Notes under the pieces: model-generated
What the model was told of the DNA's origin: nothing
Databases searched by the model: none
The model's input: the letters and a program-made list of their open reading frames with translations, nothing else
Source: Gammaproteobacteria bacterium
GTDB lineage: Bacteria > Pseudomonadota > Gammaproteobacteria > JAHELT01
DNA length: 34,240 nt
Direction: 5' to 3'
Assembly: GCA_029861595.1 (NCBI GenBank)
Contig: JAOTYY010000013.1
Span: 1-34,240 of the forward strand
Program-made: the position numbers and the translations under genes
Shown: in pieces, positions 16,116 through 24,676 of the stretch
Position numbering within the stretch: the first letter of the stretch is position 1
How the letters are laid out: each line of letters opens with the position of its first letter

Positions 16116-17237
16116 CTAACTGATCGAGCGGAGAAACTGCCGCCGTTCCTTCTCACCATCGATCTCAGCCGCCAGGACATTGTGCAGTTCTTCGCGGCTG
16201 CCCGCTGCGCGCGCGGCCTTACTGACCAGCACTTTGGCCAGCGGACCGACGAACTCGGCCAGTTTCACTTGCAGATCGGCAAGTTCCGCCTCGCTCCAGG
16301 CTGGTGCCGGTCCGCTGGGCGGCTCCGTCACGGGACCGGAGGGCACGTCCAAGCCGGGTTTACTCGATCGCAGCCCGAACTGTTTCAGTTCACGCAGAAA
16401 ACTGCGCTGCTCTCTTTCACCCGTGATCGATTGCACCAGTTCCTGCATGAAGGCATCGTCGCCGGGATGCCTGGCTTGCGCCTTCTTCACCAGCACTTTA
16501 GCCAGTGGACCCATGTGCTCGGCGAGTGCGCCCTCGATGCGCTGCAGCACATCGGGCGTGCGCGTTTCCTGTCCCGCTGCCGGCACCGCTACGGGGGCTT
16601 CGGTCGCGGGCGGTGCCGTCACCGCTGGACCGGTGTCGATATCTACGGGATCGGTTGCCGAAAGCTCCAGCGTTCGCGCCTCGCTGGGCAGATTCACCTC
16701 ATAGATAGCGTGCTCGCGCACATGTTTGTCCTTGTGCACGCCCCGATAGTGGAACAACTCCGCGTATTCCTGCGACAGACAACTGATGACTTCGTAGAAC
16801 GAGCGCGAGACGAAGATCTGGTTCTCGTCGGCGAACGCCATCACACGCTGCGCGACGTTGATCCCGTCGCCCAGCACGTTTGCTCTGTCGTTGATATCCC
16901 GCACCACCTTGACCGGCCCGAGATTGATGCCGATGCGTACATCATAATCCGGGCGATCCTCGGGGTGCATGTAGCTGTCACGAATTTTCACGGCGGAAAA
17001 CAGCGCGTCTTCCGGATCGCCGAGAAAACACAGGGCCGCGCCGTCGCCGGCGTCGACGACCACCCGGTCGCGCTCCGCCACCTCGTCCATGGCACCGGCA
17101 ATGATTTCGTTCATGTGATCCTTCATCTCGATCTGGCGCGCCACCGAACACTTCGAATACCCGACTATGTCGAGAAAAACGACGGAACTCAACCAGGTTC
17201 TATGACTTTCCATTCCTGTGGCGCGCCCCCGATACAC
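16116..17237 (-). CDS. Class III adenylate/guanylate cyclase with two C-terminal repeat modules
   Basis: Soluble class III nucleotide cyclase, 373 residues, making cAMP or cGMP. The catalytic domain covers about 15-185: VVFLDIVGYSK (metal Asp23), VVDAGDGAALCF (metal Asp65), VRIGINLGPVK, and LGDGINVAQRV with the transition-state Asn/Arg pair. A Pro/Ala-rich linker follows (about 195-228), then two copies of a roughly 55-residue module (230-284 and 319-373), both with GPLAKVLVxKA and ending FLR. The same module occurs twice in the kinase of this operon. The GTG start at 17237 shares one base with the haem-sensor stop (TAGTG), implying coupling; an in-frame ATG at 17213 is an alternative. The upstream haem sensor is the likely input (inference). 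Confidence 0.88.
   Translation of the reverse strand: MYRGRATGMESHRTWLSSVVFLDIVGYSKCSVARQIEMKDHMNEIIAGAMDEVAERDRVVVDAGDGAALCFLGDPEDALFSAVKIRDSYMHPEDRPDYDVRIGINLGPVKVVRDINDRANVLGDGINVAQRVMAFADENQIFVSRSFYEVISCLSQEYAELFHYRGVHKDKHVREHAIYEVNLPSEARTLELSATDPVDIDTGPAVTAPPATEAPVAVPAAGQETRTPDVLQRIEGALAEHMGPLAKVLVKKAQARHPGDDAFMQELVQSITGEREQRSFLRELKQFGLRSSKPGLDVPSGPVTEPPSGPAPAWSEAELADLQVKLAEFVGPLAKVLVSKAARAAGSREELHNVLAAEIDGEKERRQFLRSIS
16119..16283 (-). repeat. Shared tail module, cyclase copy 2
   Basis: Residues 319-373, the extreme C-terminus of the cyclase, with FVGPLAKVLVSKAARAAGS, then REEL and ERRQFLRSI. It is very close to kinase copy 2, which has YVGPIAGMLVRKAAKRADS and REEF. Confidence 0.75.
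16386..16550 (-). repeat. Shared tail module, cyclase copy 1
   Basis: Residues 230-284 of the cyclase. Conserved positions with the three other copies in this operon are L.....GP.A..LV.KA, then an acidic patch, and (E)....FL at the end. It is predicted helical from its pattern. Confidence 0.75.
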
Positions 17238-18109
17238 TACTCGTCGAGCATGCTCATGGCTTTTTCAAGGCTTCTGCGCATACGGTTGAAAGAGGCACCC
17301 AGCACCGCAATCTCGTTTTTACCACCCTCTTCGAACTCCGGCGAATCCATCTTGCCCTTGCTCACCTGATCTGCGATTTCGGCCATTCTGGTTACGGGCC
17401 TGCTGACTATGCTGCGCAGCATGACATTTAGTACCACGATTACGAATATGAAAACCCCGCCGAGCGTGCCCATGAAGGTAGTGAGTGCGGCTTCCGCGTG
17501 TTTGATAGGTACCGACATGGGTACCGACACCACCTGCGCGCCAACCACTTCGTTCAACTGCCAGCCGAAACCGTTGGCATCGCCGTACAAGTCGATCATC
17601 GAAGCAGGCGCCGCGTCGGGTGTGCTGTGACATGCGAGGCAGGCCGGTTTGGTGATTTTTATCGGTCGCGCGAAGTACAGCGACTGGCCCGACGGCGTAT
17701 CACGCACACCGACGAGCTCTTTGCGATTCTCATTGTTGCGAAATTCCTGAATCAAATCATTTTCCCATTCGACTGCGCGGTCCCTGGGGTTGGTCGGATT
17801 GAGCGTGGCTTCTTTGTAAGTATATTCGGGATGCGCATCGCGCAATTTGTTGAAGGTCTGGGTGGCGGCATACGCGGGCACGGTCTGCGGCAGGAACTTG
17901 CGCTTGATTTGTACCGCCAGCAACGGGCGTACCTCGCCCACGGTGTAACTGCGCATCGCCAGTGCCGCCTCCATCATGATCCCCGCCCGATCACGGATCT
18001 CCGCTTGCGCGTTCTTCTGCAGAATCGTGTAGGAGCTGTAGCCGGTCACGCCAAAGCCAAGCAGCAGCACGAAGATCAACACGAGATTGAATTTAGTCGC
18101 TAGTTTCAT
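17237..18109 (-). CDS. Tll0287-like (DUF3365) periplasmic c-haem sensor with HAMP domain
   Basis: Membrane sensor of 290 residues. It has an N-terminal membrane anchor (about 8-28), a periplasmic DUF3365/Tll0287-like domain (about 35-200) with one c-type haem site CLACH (157-161), a second membrane segment (about 212-234), and a HAMP domain (about 232-285, SIVSRPVTRMAEIADQVSKG), ending there without an output domain. GGAGAGG eight bases before ATG 18109 is a strong ribosome site. The protein must therefore act through a partner; the cyclase whose start overlaps its stop, or the kinase upstream, are the candidates. Such haem domains are thought to sense redox state or small gases. The family and haem motif are clear; the ligand is unknown. 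Confidence 0.9.
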   Translation of the reverse strand: MKLATKFNLVLIFVLLLGFGVTGYSSYTILQKNAQAEIRDRAGIMMEAALAMRSYTVGEVRPLLAVQIKRKFLPQTVPAYAATQTFNKLRDAHPEYTYKEATLNPTNPRDRAVEWENDLIQEFRNNENRKELVGVRDTPSGQSLYFARPIKITKPACLACHSTPDAAPASMIDLYGDANGFGWQLNEVVGAQVVSVPMSVPIKHAEAALTTFMGTLGGVFIFVIVVLNVMLRSIVSRPVTRMAEIADQVSKGKMDSPEFEEGGKNEIAVLGASFNRMRRSLEKAMSMLDE

Positions 18110-18137
18110 TTTTATCCTCTCCTGCGTCGCGAGTCCG

Positions 18138-18611
18138 TCACTGGCAATCTTTCATTTGCTGGTGCGCCCTGGAAAACCCGATCAGACTGAATTCGACGGT
18201 TTTCGGACCCGTGGTCGGCCAGGTCGGCCAGAAACGCAATTGTAACGTCGCACTGCGCCCGGCGATGAACTGATCCACAAGGGCCGGCACGCCGGTTTCG
18301 AATACGACGTTCGTCTCCCTGACCACGGAATCGACCATGACCATTTCCTTGCCGTCAACGCTGATACCGAGATCACCGAATTCCGCATCGATGTTCGAAT
18401 TAGTGGTCACGTGCAAACGCGTCGCATCGAGCCGCAGCGACACTGCCGTCTGACCCTGTCCGTCGTCAACCGATTTTACAGGTGTGAACATAAAACACGG
18501 TGTGCTTTCACTCACCCGCCAATTCGGCTCAGAGCCGCTCACGGTGTTTGCACCACCTGCGCACAGCAACGCTGCGCTGAAGAGATGCAAAAAAATGGGT
18601 TTGAGATTCAC
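18138..18611 (-). CDS. Small secreted protein of unknown function
   Basis: Exported protein of 157 residues with a signal peptide (hydrophobic core IFLHLFSAALLCAGGA, likely cleavage near VSG-SEP). No lipobox: Leu, not Gly/Ala, precedes the Cys. The mature part is beta-rich by pattern, with two Cys (in STPCFMF and in the last three residues KDCQ) that could pair. I do not recognise the family; it faintly resembles small periplasmic proteins of the IalB kind, without enough signal to call it. It begins GTG three bases after the kinase stop and ends 28 bases before the haem sensor, so it is firmly within the operon and may be a periplasmic partner of that sensor. Confidence 0.75.
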   Translation of the reverse strand: MNLKPIFLHLFSAALLCAGGANTVSGSEPNWRVSESTPCFMFTPVKSVDDGQGQTAVSLRLDATRLHVTTNSNIDAEFGDLGISVDGKEMVMVDSVVRETNVVFETGVPALVDQFIAGRSATLQLRFWPTWPTTGPKTVEFSLIGFSRAHQQMKDCQ

Positions 18612-18614
18612 GAT

Positions 18615-20066
18615 TCACCCCATCTGCGTATTGATCGCACGCAGAAACTCTGCACGGCTCACCTCGTCCGGGATTTCACCGGCCAGTCTGCGGACAAACT
18701 CCTCGCGGCTGTCTGCACGTTTCGCCGCCTTGCGTACCAGCATTCCGGCGATCGGACCAACGTAAGTGGCAAGACATTCTTTGGCACGCTGAATGGCGTG
18801 TTCACTGACTTCCTCTCGCGCAGGGGGTGGTGACTGTATTGCGCCGGCAACCTGCGCCGCCTGGTCTAACTCCTGGGTGTTGAGCATGCGCGTCTTGCCA
18901 AGAAACTGTGTCTTTTCCTCCTCCGACGGAATGAACCTCGCCAGCAGTTGTGTCAACTCCTCGACGTTCGATACCTGTTTGCCAGCTTTACGCACGAGCG
19001 CTTCCGCCATCGGTCCGATATGCGGCTCGAGGCTGGCATGCACCGTTTTCAGCACCTCGGGGCCGACCGCCGCGGCACGGGCATCCTGAGTTGCCGGGAC
19101 ATCGTGCGCAGCGGACCCGGTGGCAGACCTTCCCGCGTAACGCTGCCAGTCCGCATCGCCGTTTTCGCTCTTTAAACGCCGTAACACCGCGTCGGTGGAT
19201 TGCGGTCTGTCTTTGGCGTGCGGCGCGAGCAGCCACCTGGCGATGTCCAGCAACAGCGGAGAAAAACTCTGGCCCGCCAGTTCCAGCGGCTTGTCGACCG
19301 GATCGATTTCGCCGTCGTATAACGCCGCGACCCGTTCGGTGGCGGCCGGCGGCGGCATACCCGTCATACAGTGGTAAATCGTCGCGCCGACGCTGTACAG
19401 ATCGGTCCAGGGGCCCTGCCGGTCCTTGGTGTGGTATTGCTCGAACGGCGCGTATCCCGGCGTGACCATCGCGGTCAGGGCCTTGGTGTGCTCGCCCAGC
19501 GCCTGCCGCGCGGCGCCGAAATCCAGCAGCACGGGCGGGCCCTCAGTGCGCAGCACGATGTTCGCAGGTTTCACGTCGCGGTGTAGAAACTGTTGCGCAT
19601 GGACGTTACGCAGACCCTGCAGCAGAGGGGTCAACAACGCCGTTATCTCGTCCTCTCGCAGCACGCCGCGCGCGCGCAGGCGTTGCGCCAGTGAGTCGCC
19701 ACTCTCGAAATCCATTACCAGGTACGCGGTGCCGTTGGCCTCGATAAAACGAATCACGCGCACGATGCTCGGATCGCGAAACTTCGCCAGGGTGCGCGCC
19801 TCGTCGAGGAATCGGTCCAGTCCGTATTTGTAATGTTTGACGTCGCTTTCGGATCTGTGTGTGAGCGTTTCGCCGTCGGGCAGCCGATAGGCCAGACCGT
19901 CGGGCAAATACTCCTTGATCGCCACCGTCTGATTGAGCGTGTGGTCGTGCGCCCGGTAGGTAATGCCGAAACCGCCGACACCGAGCACGTCCTGCACCTC
20001 GTAACTCTCGATGCGGGTGCCCTTGGACAGGGCGTGGTTGTAACCCAGATTCATACACACACTCAC
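18615..20066 (-). CDS. Ser/Thr protein kinase with two C-terminal repeat modules
   Basis: Cytoplasmic Hanks-type kinase, 483 residues, no membrane segment. Kinase domain about 20-300: glycine loop GVGGFGIT (29-36), ATP-binding Lys51 in VAIKEYLP, catalytic loop HRDVKPANIVL (His162, Arg163, Asp164), metal motif DFGAAR (182-187), and activation-segment end GYAPFEQY. All catalytic residues are present. After a linker come two copies of the module also found in the cyclase (337-391 and 424-478), with IGPMAEALVRKA and VGPIAGMLVRKA. The GTG start at 20066 has a weak GGGA upstream; ATG 20054 is an alternative. It appears to open the operon kinase - secreted protein - haem sensor - cyclase. Its substrates are unknown. 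Confidence 0.93.
   Translation of the reverse strand: MSVCMNLGYNHALSKGTRIESYEVQDVLGVGGFGITYRAHDHTLNQTVAIKEYLPDGLAYRLPDGETLTHRSESDVKHYKYGLDRFLDEARTLAKFRDPSIVRVIRFIEANGTAYLVMDFESGDSLAQRLRARGVLREDEITALLTPLLQGLRNVHAQQFLHRDVKPANIVLRTEGPPVLLDFGAARQALGEHTKALTAMVTPGYAPFEQYHTKDRQGPWTDLYSVGATIYHCMTGMPPPAATERVAALYDGEIDPVDKPLELAGQSFSPLLLDIARWLLAPHAKDRPQSTDAVLRRLKSENGDADWQRYAGRSATGSAAHDVPATQDARAAAVGPEVLKTVHASLEPHIGPMAEALVRKAGKQVSNVEELTQLLARFIPSEEEKTQFLGKTRMLNTQELDQAAQVAGAIQSPPPAREEVSEHAIQRAKECLATYVGPIAGMLVRKAAKRADSREEFVRRLAGEIPDEVSRAEFLRAINTQMG
18633..18797 (-). repeat. Shared tail module, kinase copy 2
   Basis: Residues 424-478 of the kinase. It contains YVGPIAGMLVRKAAKRADS, then REEFVRRLAGEI and AEFLRAI. 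It is the closest partner of cyclase copy 2. Confidence 0.75.
18894..19058 (-). repeat. Shared tail module, kinase copy 1
   Basis: Residues 337-391 of the kinase. It contains HIGPMAEALVRKAGKQVS, then EELTQLL and EEEKTQFL, matching the cyclase copies position for position. Confidence 0.75.
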
Positions 20067-20092
20067 GCTGATCCCGGCAAGTATACCGTCAG

Positions 20093-20123
20093 CGCCCTCA
20101 ACGCGGTAACCGCGTTGAGGGCG
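20093..20123. terminator. Perfect 15-base palindrome between DUF4153 gene and kinase
   Basis: The arms cgccctcaacgcggt and accgcgttgagggcg are perfect complements around one base. It lies 25 bases after the DUF4153/DUF4173 gene stop and 27 bases before the kinase start. As RNA it would form a very stable hairpin (terminator or attenuator); as DNA it could be an operator. No T-run follows on the minus strand, so simple intrinsic termination is not certain. Confidence 0.55.
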
Positions 20124-20148
20124 AGTAATTCAGCGTAACCGTGCTACG

Positions 20149-21630
20149 TCAAGGCCGAGGGGCACCCCGGGGCAGGTCTGGCTGCTCGGCAGCGGGCCAG
20201 TTGAACACTGCGCGGTTCGCCCTGTGCCTCGCCCAGTTCCAGCTCCGCCATGCAGGTGCACGGTATACCAGTGCCCGTTGCAGCAGTGCGTTGTCAATCG
20301 CCAGGCGAAGGTCTCGATCGAGTTCGTTGCGGTAACCCAGTATCGCCGGCACTGCATCGTCGCTGAGTGACAACAGGTAGTCGACGTCCAGCGGCTGTCC
20401 GATCGCGGCGCGGCTGAGGTTGATCTTCGCGATGCGCGCGTCGGGATTTGCCAGCACCAGCAGGGCGACGATGCACAGCGCGGATACAAGAGCACCACAC
20501 AGGAACCGTTCGCGTCGCCCGCGCAAAACGGTCCATGCAATCCATGCCAGCATTACAATGACCCACGACAGGACGGCGGCCGCATACAAACGCTGCTCGG
20601 TAAGCCCGTATGCCTCGATGTAGAGCAACAGGCGGTGTGCGGCAGAACAACCGACCAGGGCCACCAGGATTGTGGTCGCCAGCGAAGAGAAACGCTGTGC
20701 CACGCGAATGCGGCCAGACGCTTTCTCACACAACCAATCACCGCACAACAGCACGGGTACCGTCAATCCCCCGACCGCTACCAGTTCAAAAAATCCGCGC
20801 CGCGCGTAACCGGCATAGGTGAGCGATTGTGTCGAACGCACCAGTGTGTCACCGCCAACGAAATAGGTCAGCTGCACTGCAATGTACAGAGCCAGCAAAG
20901 CGTCAAGCGCGATAAGCACGGTGATGACTTCCAACGGTTGCAACGCCACCTGGCGCGCCGGCCCGCTCCCGCCCAGGTGCACCGTGCGTGCACGCAGTAG
21001 AAAAATTGCGATCCAGAAACACACGCCAAATGTGATTGTCGAGCGCAGCAGGCTGACGAAGTCCAGTGCCAGGAATTCCCAGGCCACCTCGGCAAACCGC
21101 GCATCGGCGCTGATCAACAGCCAGCCGAACAACACCAGCAGCGGCACGGACAGTATCAGTCCCCGCGCTACGGCCACGGTGTGAGTGGCGCGCAGCGAGC
21201 AGCTGGCATCGGCGTTGTTCAGTTGCTGGCGAACAGCGCATACCGGGCCACGCAGAAATGCCCGGGTGAGCGGTGGCAGACGGGTAAAAAACGCGGAAAC
21301 CGGGATCGACAGTGAGCCGAATTCGCGCCACAGGTACACGATGTACAGGGTCGTAGCTAGGGCCAACCCGGCGAGCGAGTGCAGCGCGGGCGAAGCGCGC
21401 CACGCGAAAACACACGACCAGCCAACCGCGATCGCCCCGGCCATCGTGCGATCGATCGCGAGCGGTTTACCACCAGCCCGCGTCGCACCCAGCACGGCGG
21501 CGAAACAGGCGCTGGTAAAAACCGGAACGTTGAGTCCCAGGCCCACCACGTCGAACATCACCACGCCAATTGCACCGAGCAACAGTGAGGTGGGCACCGT
21601 GCTCGTAGTAAGCAACAATACCCGCCTCAT
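20149..21630 (-). CDS. DUF4153/DUF4173-family polytopic membrane protein
   Basis: Integral membrane protein of 493 residues with about ten or more hydrophobic segments. Family-like stretches are RGLILSVPLLVLFGWLLISA, LTYAGYARRGFFELVAVGGL and a soluble C-terminal part with INLSRAAIGQPLDVDYL. The start is set at ATG 21630 because GGGAGG lies 7 bases upstream; the open frame extends back to 21756 without a better site. It is the first gene of the minus-strand run that continues into the kinase operon, but a strong palindrome separates them. The biochemical role of this family is not established; in other genomes it occurs beside sensor kinases (recollection, not checked). Confidence 0.78.
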   Translation of the reverse strand: MRRVLLLTTSTVPTSLLLGAIGVVMFDVVGLGLNVPVFTSACFAAVLGATRAGGKPLAIDRTMAGAIAVGWSCVFAWRASPALHSLAGLALATTLYIVYLWREFGSLSIPVSAFFTRLPPLTRAFLRGPVCAVRQQLNNADASCSLRATHTVAVARGLILSVPLLVLFGWLLISADARFAEVAWEFLALDFVSLLRSTITFGVCFWIAIFLLRARTVHLGGSGPARQVALQPLEVITVLIALDALLALYIAVQLTYFVGGDTLVRSTQSLTYAGYARRGFFELVAVGGLTVPVLLCGDWLCEKASGRIRVAQRFSSLATTILVALVGCSAAHRLLLYIEAYGLTEQRLYAAAVLSWVIVMLAWIAWTVLRGRRERFLCGALVSALCIVALLVLANPDARIAKINLSRAAIGQPLDVDYLLSLSDDAVPAILGYRNELDRDLRLAIDNALLQRALVYRAPAWRSWNWARHRANRAVFNWPAAEQPDLPRGAPRP

Positions 21631-21772
21631 GATGGTGCCTCCCGCAAAGAAGTTCATCGCAGCTTTGACGCCAATCGTGACACCCGCATGGTCGAATTGC
21701 GTTGCAGTTGTGACGTTGCGTGGCACGATCGGGCGAATATACTGACCCGCCCGCAACTCGCCGGCGACGACT

Positions 21773-23116
21773 ATGAAATCAGAAAATCAATTGTCCAGTT
21801 TGACCGCCAGCGCGGTGGCCGCCGCAATTCGCTCAGGCGAGTTGGGGTCACAGGAACTGGTTCAGGCCTGCCTGGACCGGATCGATGCGGTGGACGGAGG
21901 TATTCAGGCATGGACCCACCTGGACCCGGATTTCGCGCTGCAACAGGCGGCTGCAGTAGATGCGGCACAGGGCACGGGCCAGGCGCTTGGCGCATTACAC
22001 GGCGTCCCGGTCGCCGTGAAGGATATCTTCGACACGCACGATATGCCGACCGAAAACGGCAGCGTATTGCACGCAGGACGAGCACCTTCATCCGACGCGG
22101 AAGTGGTCTCGCGACTGCGCGCCGCAGGCGCCGTGATTCTCGGTAAAACGGTTACCACCGAGTTCGCGACTTACTTCCCGGGCAAGACCCGCAACCCACA
22201 CAACGCCGCGCATACACCGGGCGGATCCTCCAGCGGCTCCGCCGCCGCGGTCGCTGCCGGCATGGCGCCTCTGGCTCTTGGCAGCCAGACCAACGGCTCG
22301 GTCATCCGCCCGGCGGCATATTGCGGCGTATTCGGTTTCAAGCCCAGCCACGGCTGGATCTCGCGGGCCGGCGTGCTGAAACTGTCGCGGATTCTGGACC
22401 ATGTGGGTGTGTTCGCCCGTTCACTGGAGGACATTGCACTGCTGACCGGGGAACTGGTGGGTTACGATGAGAACGATCCCGACACCCGCCCGCGAGCGAC
22501 ACCGCGGTTCGCCGAAGTGCTCGCGCAGCAGCCCCCTGTGGCTCCGCGGCTGGCATGGATAAAAACCCCGGTGTGGCCGCAGGCCGAGCAGGATATGCGC
22601 GACGCCTTCGCGGGACTGGTGAAAACGCTGGGCGACAGCACGGATGAAATCGCCCTGCCGGGCGAATTCGACGCAGCGGTCGCCCGGCACGGCCTGATCA
22701 TGGAGACCGATCTGGCGCACAACCTGGCCGCCGAGTACGAGAGAGGTGCAGACCGGCTGAGCGACAGACTGCGTGAAATGATCGAACGCGGTCACACTCA
22801 CCGAGCCCTCGACTACAATCGTGCAGTCGATGGCATCGCCAAGCTCAACGGTCTGCTCGATAAGGTGTTCGATGATTTCGATGCCATCATCACGCCGGCC
22901 GCGACGGGCGAGGCACCCCAAGGACTGGACACTACCGGCAGCCCGGTGTTCTGCACGCTGTGGACATTGTGCGGCGTGCCGGCTGTCACCCTGCCGCTGC
23001 TGCAGGGCAGTAACAGCCTGCCGATTGGTGTACAGCTGGTCGGTAGGCGTGGCGATGATGCACGTCTGCTGCGCACCGCGCGCTGGCTGTTTGCGCATTT
23101 TCGTAGTGACGGATGA
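21773..23116 (+). CDS. Amidase signature family enzyme
   Basis: Amidase of 447 residues with the Ser-cisSer-Lys triad. The Lys is Lys83 in VAVKDIFDT, the glycine/serine loop is TPGGSSSGSAAAVAAG (about 149-163), and the nucleophile Ser176 is in GSQTNGSVIRPA. It hydrolyses a carboxamide; the family also includes GatA, but this one is monofunctional by context, since gatB and gatC are absent. No signal peptide. It is divergent from the DUF4153/DUF4173 gene and followed 129 bases later by a broken MFS transporter gene, which may once have carried its substrate. The ATG at 21773 is well placed but lacks a strong ribosome site. Substrate unknown. Confidence 0.9.
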   Translation: MKSENQLSSLTASAVAAAIRSGELGSQELVQACLDRIDAVDGGIQAWTHLDPDFALQQAAAVDAAQGTGQALGALHGVPVAVKDIFDTHDMPTENGSVLHAGRAPSSDAEVVSRLRAAGAVILGKTVTTEFATYFPGKTRNPHNAAHTPGGSSSGSAAAVAAGMAPLALGSQTNGSVIRPAAYCGVFGFKPSHGWISRAGVLKLSRILDHVGVFARSLEDIALLTGELVGYDENDPDTRPRATPRFAEVLAQQPPVAPRLAWIKTPVWPQAEQDMRDAFAGLVKTLGDSTDEIALPGEFDAAVARHGLIMETDLAHNLAAEYERGADRLSDRLREMIERGHTHRALDYNRAVDGIAKLNGLLDKVFDDFDAIITPAATGEAPQGLDTTGSPVFCTLWTLCGVPAVTLPLLQGSNSLPIGVQLVGRRGDDARLLRTARWLFAHFRSDG

Positions 23117-23245
23117 GCAAGCAGAGATTTCCGCAGGCCGATACCGTAACGTCGTAGCTCCCACCCTCTCAGGAGACCTTTGTACAAGTCGTACAAATAG
23201 ACGTAATCCTTCTCCCTTTTTTTCTTCAGGGCGGCGTTCTCCACA

Positions 23246-24676
23246 ATGAGCGCCCCTCATAACGGCGACAGCGGGGCCAACTCCGGCACCTGGCGGGAAT
23301 TGTTCGAGGGTGACCGCCTGCCACGCTTTGTGGTCCTTTGCCTTGGGCTGTGGCTGCATGCGGCAAGCAGCATGCTGGCAGCAACCACGCTGCCGCGCGC
23401 CGTTATCGATATCGGTGGCCATCAGCTCATTGGTTGGGCATTCTCACTCTATCAACTCGGCTCCATACTGGCGGGCGCCGCGACGGCGCTGATGGTCGCA
23501 CGCGTCGGTCTGCGTTCCGCGTTGCTGGGCGCGGCCAGTGTGTACGGCCTTGGTTGTTGCGTATGCGCACTCGCCCCGGAGATGCCGACATTGCTTGGCG
23601 GGCGTCTGCTGCAAGGTCTTGGCGGCGGCGCGCTAGTGGCACTTAACTACGTCGGCTTGAGCCGGCTGTTTCCGAGCGCTCTGCTGCCGCGCCTGATCGC
23701 GCTGACCTCGGCGATCTAGAGCGTGTCGGCATTCTGCGGACCGTTGATTGGCGGCAGTTTCGCCAGCGTCGGGCTGTGGCGATTCGCATTCTGGGTGTTC
23801 GCATTGCAGGCACTGGTGCTGATCATCGCCGTATTCAGAGTGCTTGCCGCGTAGCCGGCGGAACCTGTCGCGGATAACACTGCGTTTCCTGGTGTCCGCC
23901 TCGCAGCGCTCACCGCTGCCGTGCTGCTCGTCTCCGCAGCCGGCGCGGAGGTAGATGTACTGTTGTCGCCTGTGCTCGGTATCACCGGTATTTCTTTCTT
24001 GTGGCTTTTTCTCAAGCTCGACACCATCACGTCGCGCACGCGTATGTTCCCAAACAGGATTTTTGACTTGAACGACCCGGTGGGTGCTGGCCTGCTGATG
24101 GTTTTCGCAGCCTCCGCCGCAACCATGTCGTTCATGGTGTACGGCGCGTTTCTGCTGGATGTACTGCACGCGGTGAACCCATTGACCGCAGGCTATATCC
24201 TTGCCATGGAATCCGTCGCGTGGGGCGTCGCGGCGATAGTTTTCTCACACGTTCCGCAATCATTGGAGAAATGGTTGATCCGCACGGGGGTCGCGGTTAT
24301 CACCGCGGGTGTGCTTGGCTTGGCGCTTTGCATGCGCAGCGACGAACTGTGGATGATCCTGCCGTGGCCGGTGTGCCAGGGTGCGGGCTTCGGCATGATG
24401 TGGGGTTTCGTCGTGCGGCGCTTCGTGGCAGAGGTGCCGGAGCAAGTACAGGCATCGTCCGCTTTACCGACCACGCAACAAATCGGATTCGCTGTGGGCG
24501 CTGCAGCCTGCGGGGTGGTCGCCAATGTCACCGGTTTCGCCGACGGTGTGTCGGCTGACGCAGCGCAGCGGGTAGCGTTCTGGGTGTTCGCGGTTTTTGT
24601 GCCGCTGATGCTGTTTGCCAACGCGGCGGCATGGAAGTTTACCGGCCAGGTGTACGCTGTCCCACGCGACGTCTGA
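23246..24676 (+). pseudogene. MFS transporter interrupted by two in-frame TAG codons
   Basis: One continuous frame of 476 codons encodes a drug-efflux-like MFS permease (14-helix type by length). Hydrophobic segments run throughout, with GRLLQGLGGGALVALNYVGL early and LWMILPWPVCQGAGFGMMWG late. TAG at 23717-23719 follows LTSAI and TAG at 23852-23854 follows FRVLAA; the reading frame is otherwise unbroken. The first fits a Trp codon (TGG to TAG; SAIWSVSAFCGPLIGG would be normal MFS sequence) and the second a Gln codon. TAG is an ordinary stop for intact genes here (gspE, gspF, urc1), so recoding is unlikely. Probably a recent pseudogene. Confidence 0.85.

Noticed and set aside
15759-17369. Long plus-strand open frame (536 codons)
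   Set aside because: It is antisense to the flavoprotein and cyclase genes, has no family features and is His/Arg-rich, as expected of a shadow frame in GC-rich DNA.
23717-23854. Amber recoding (pyrrolysine-like or reassigned TAG)
   Set aside because: TAG is the normal stop of several intact genes in the window, including gspE, gspF, urc1 and the pseudo-peroxidase, so the codons in the MFS gene are better read as mutations.
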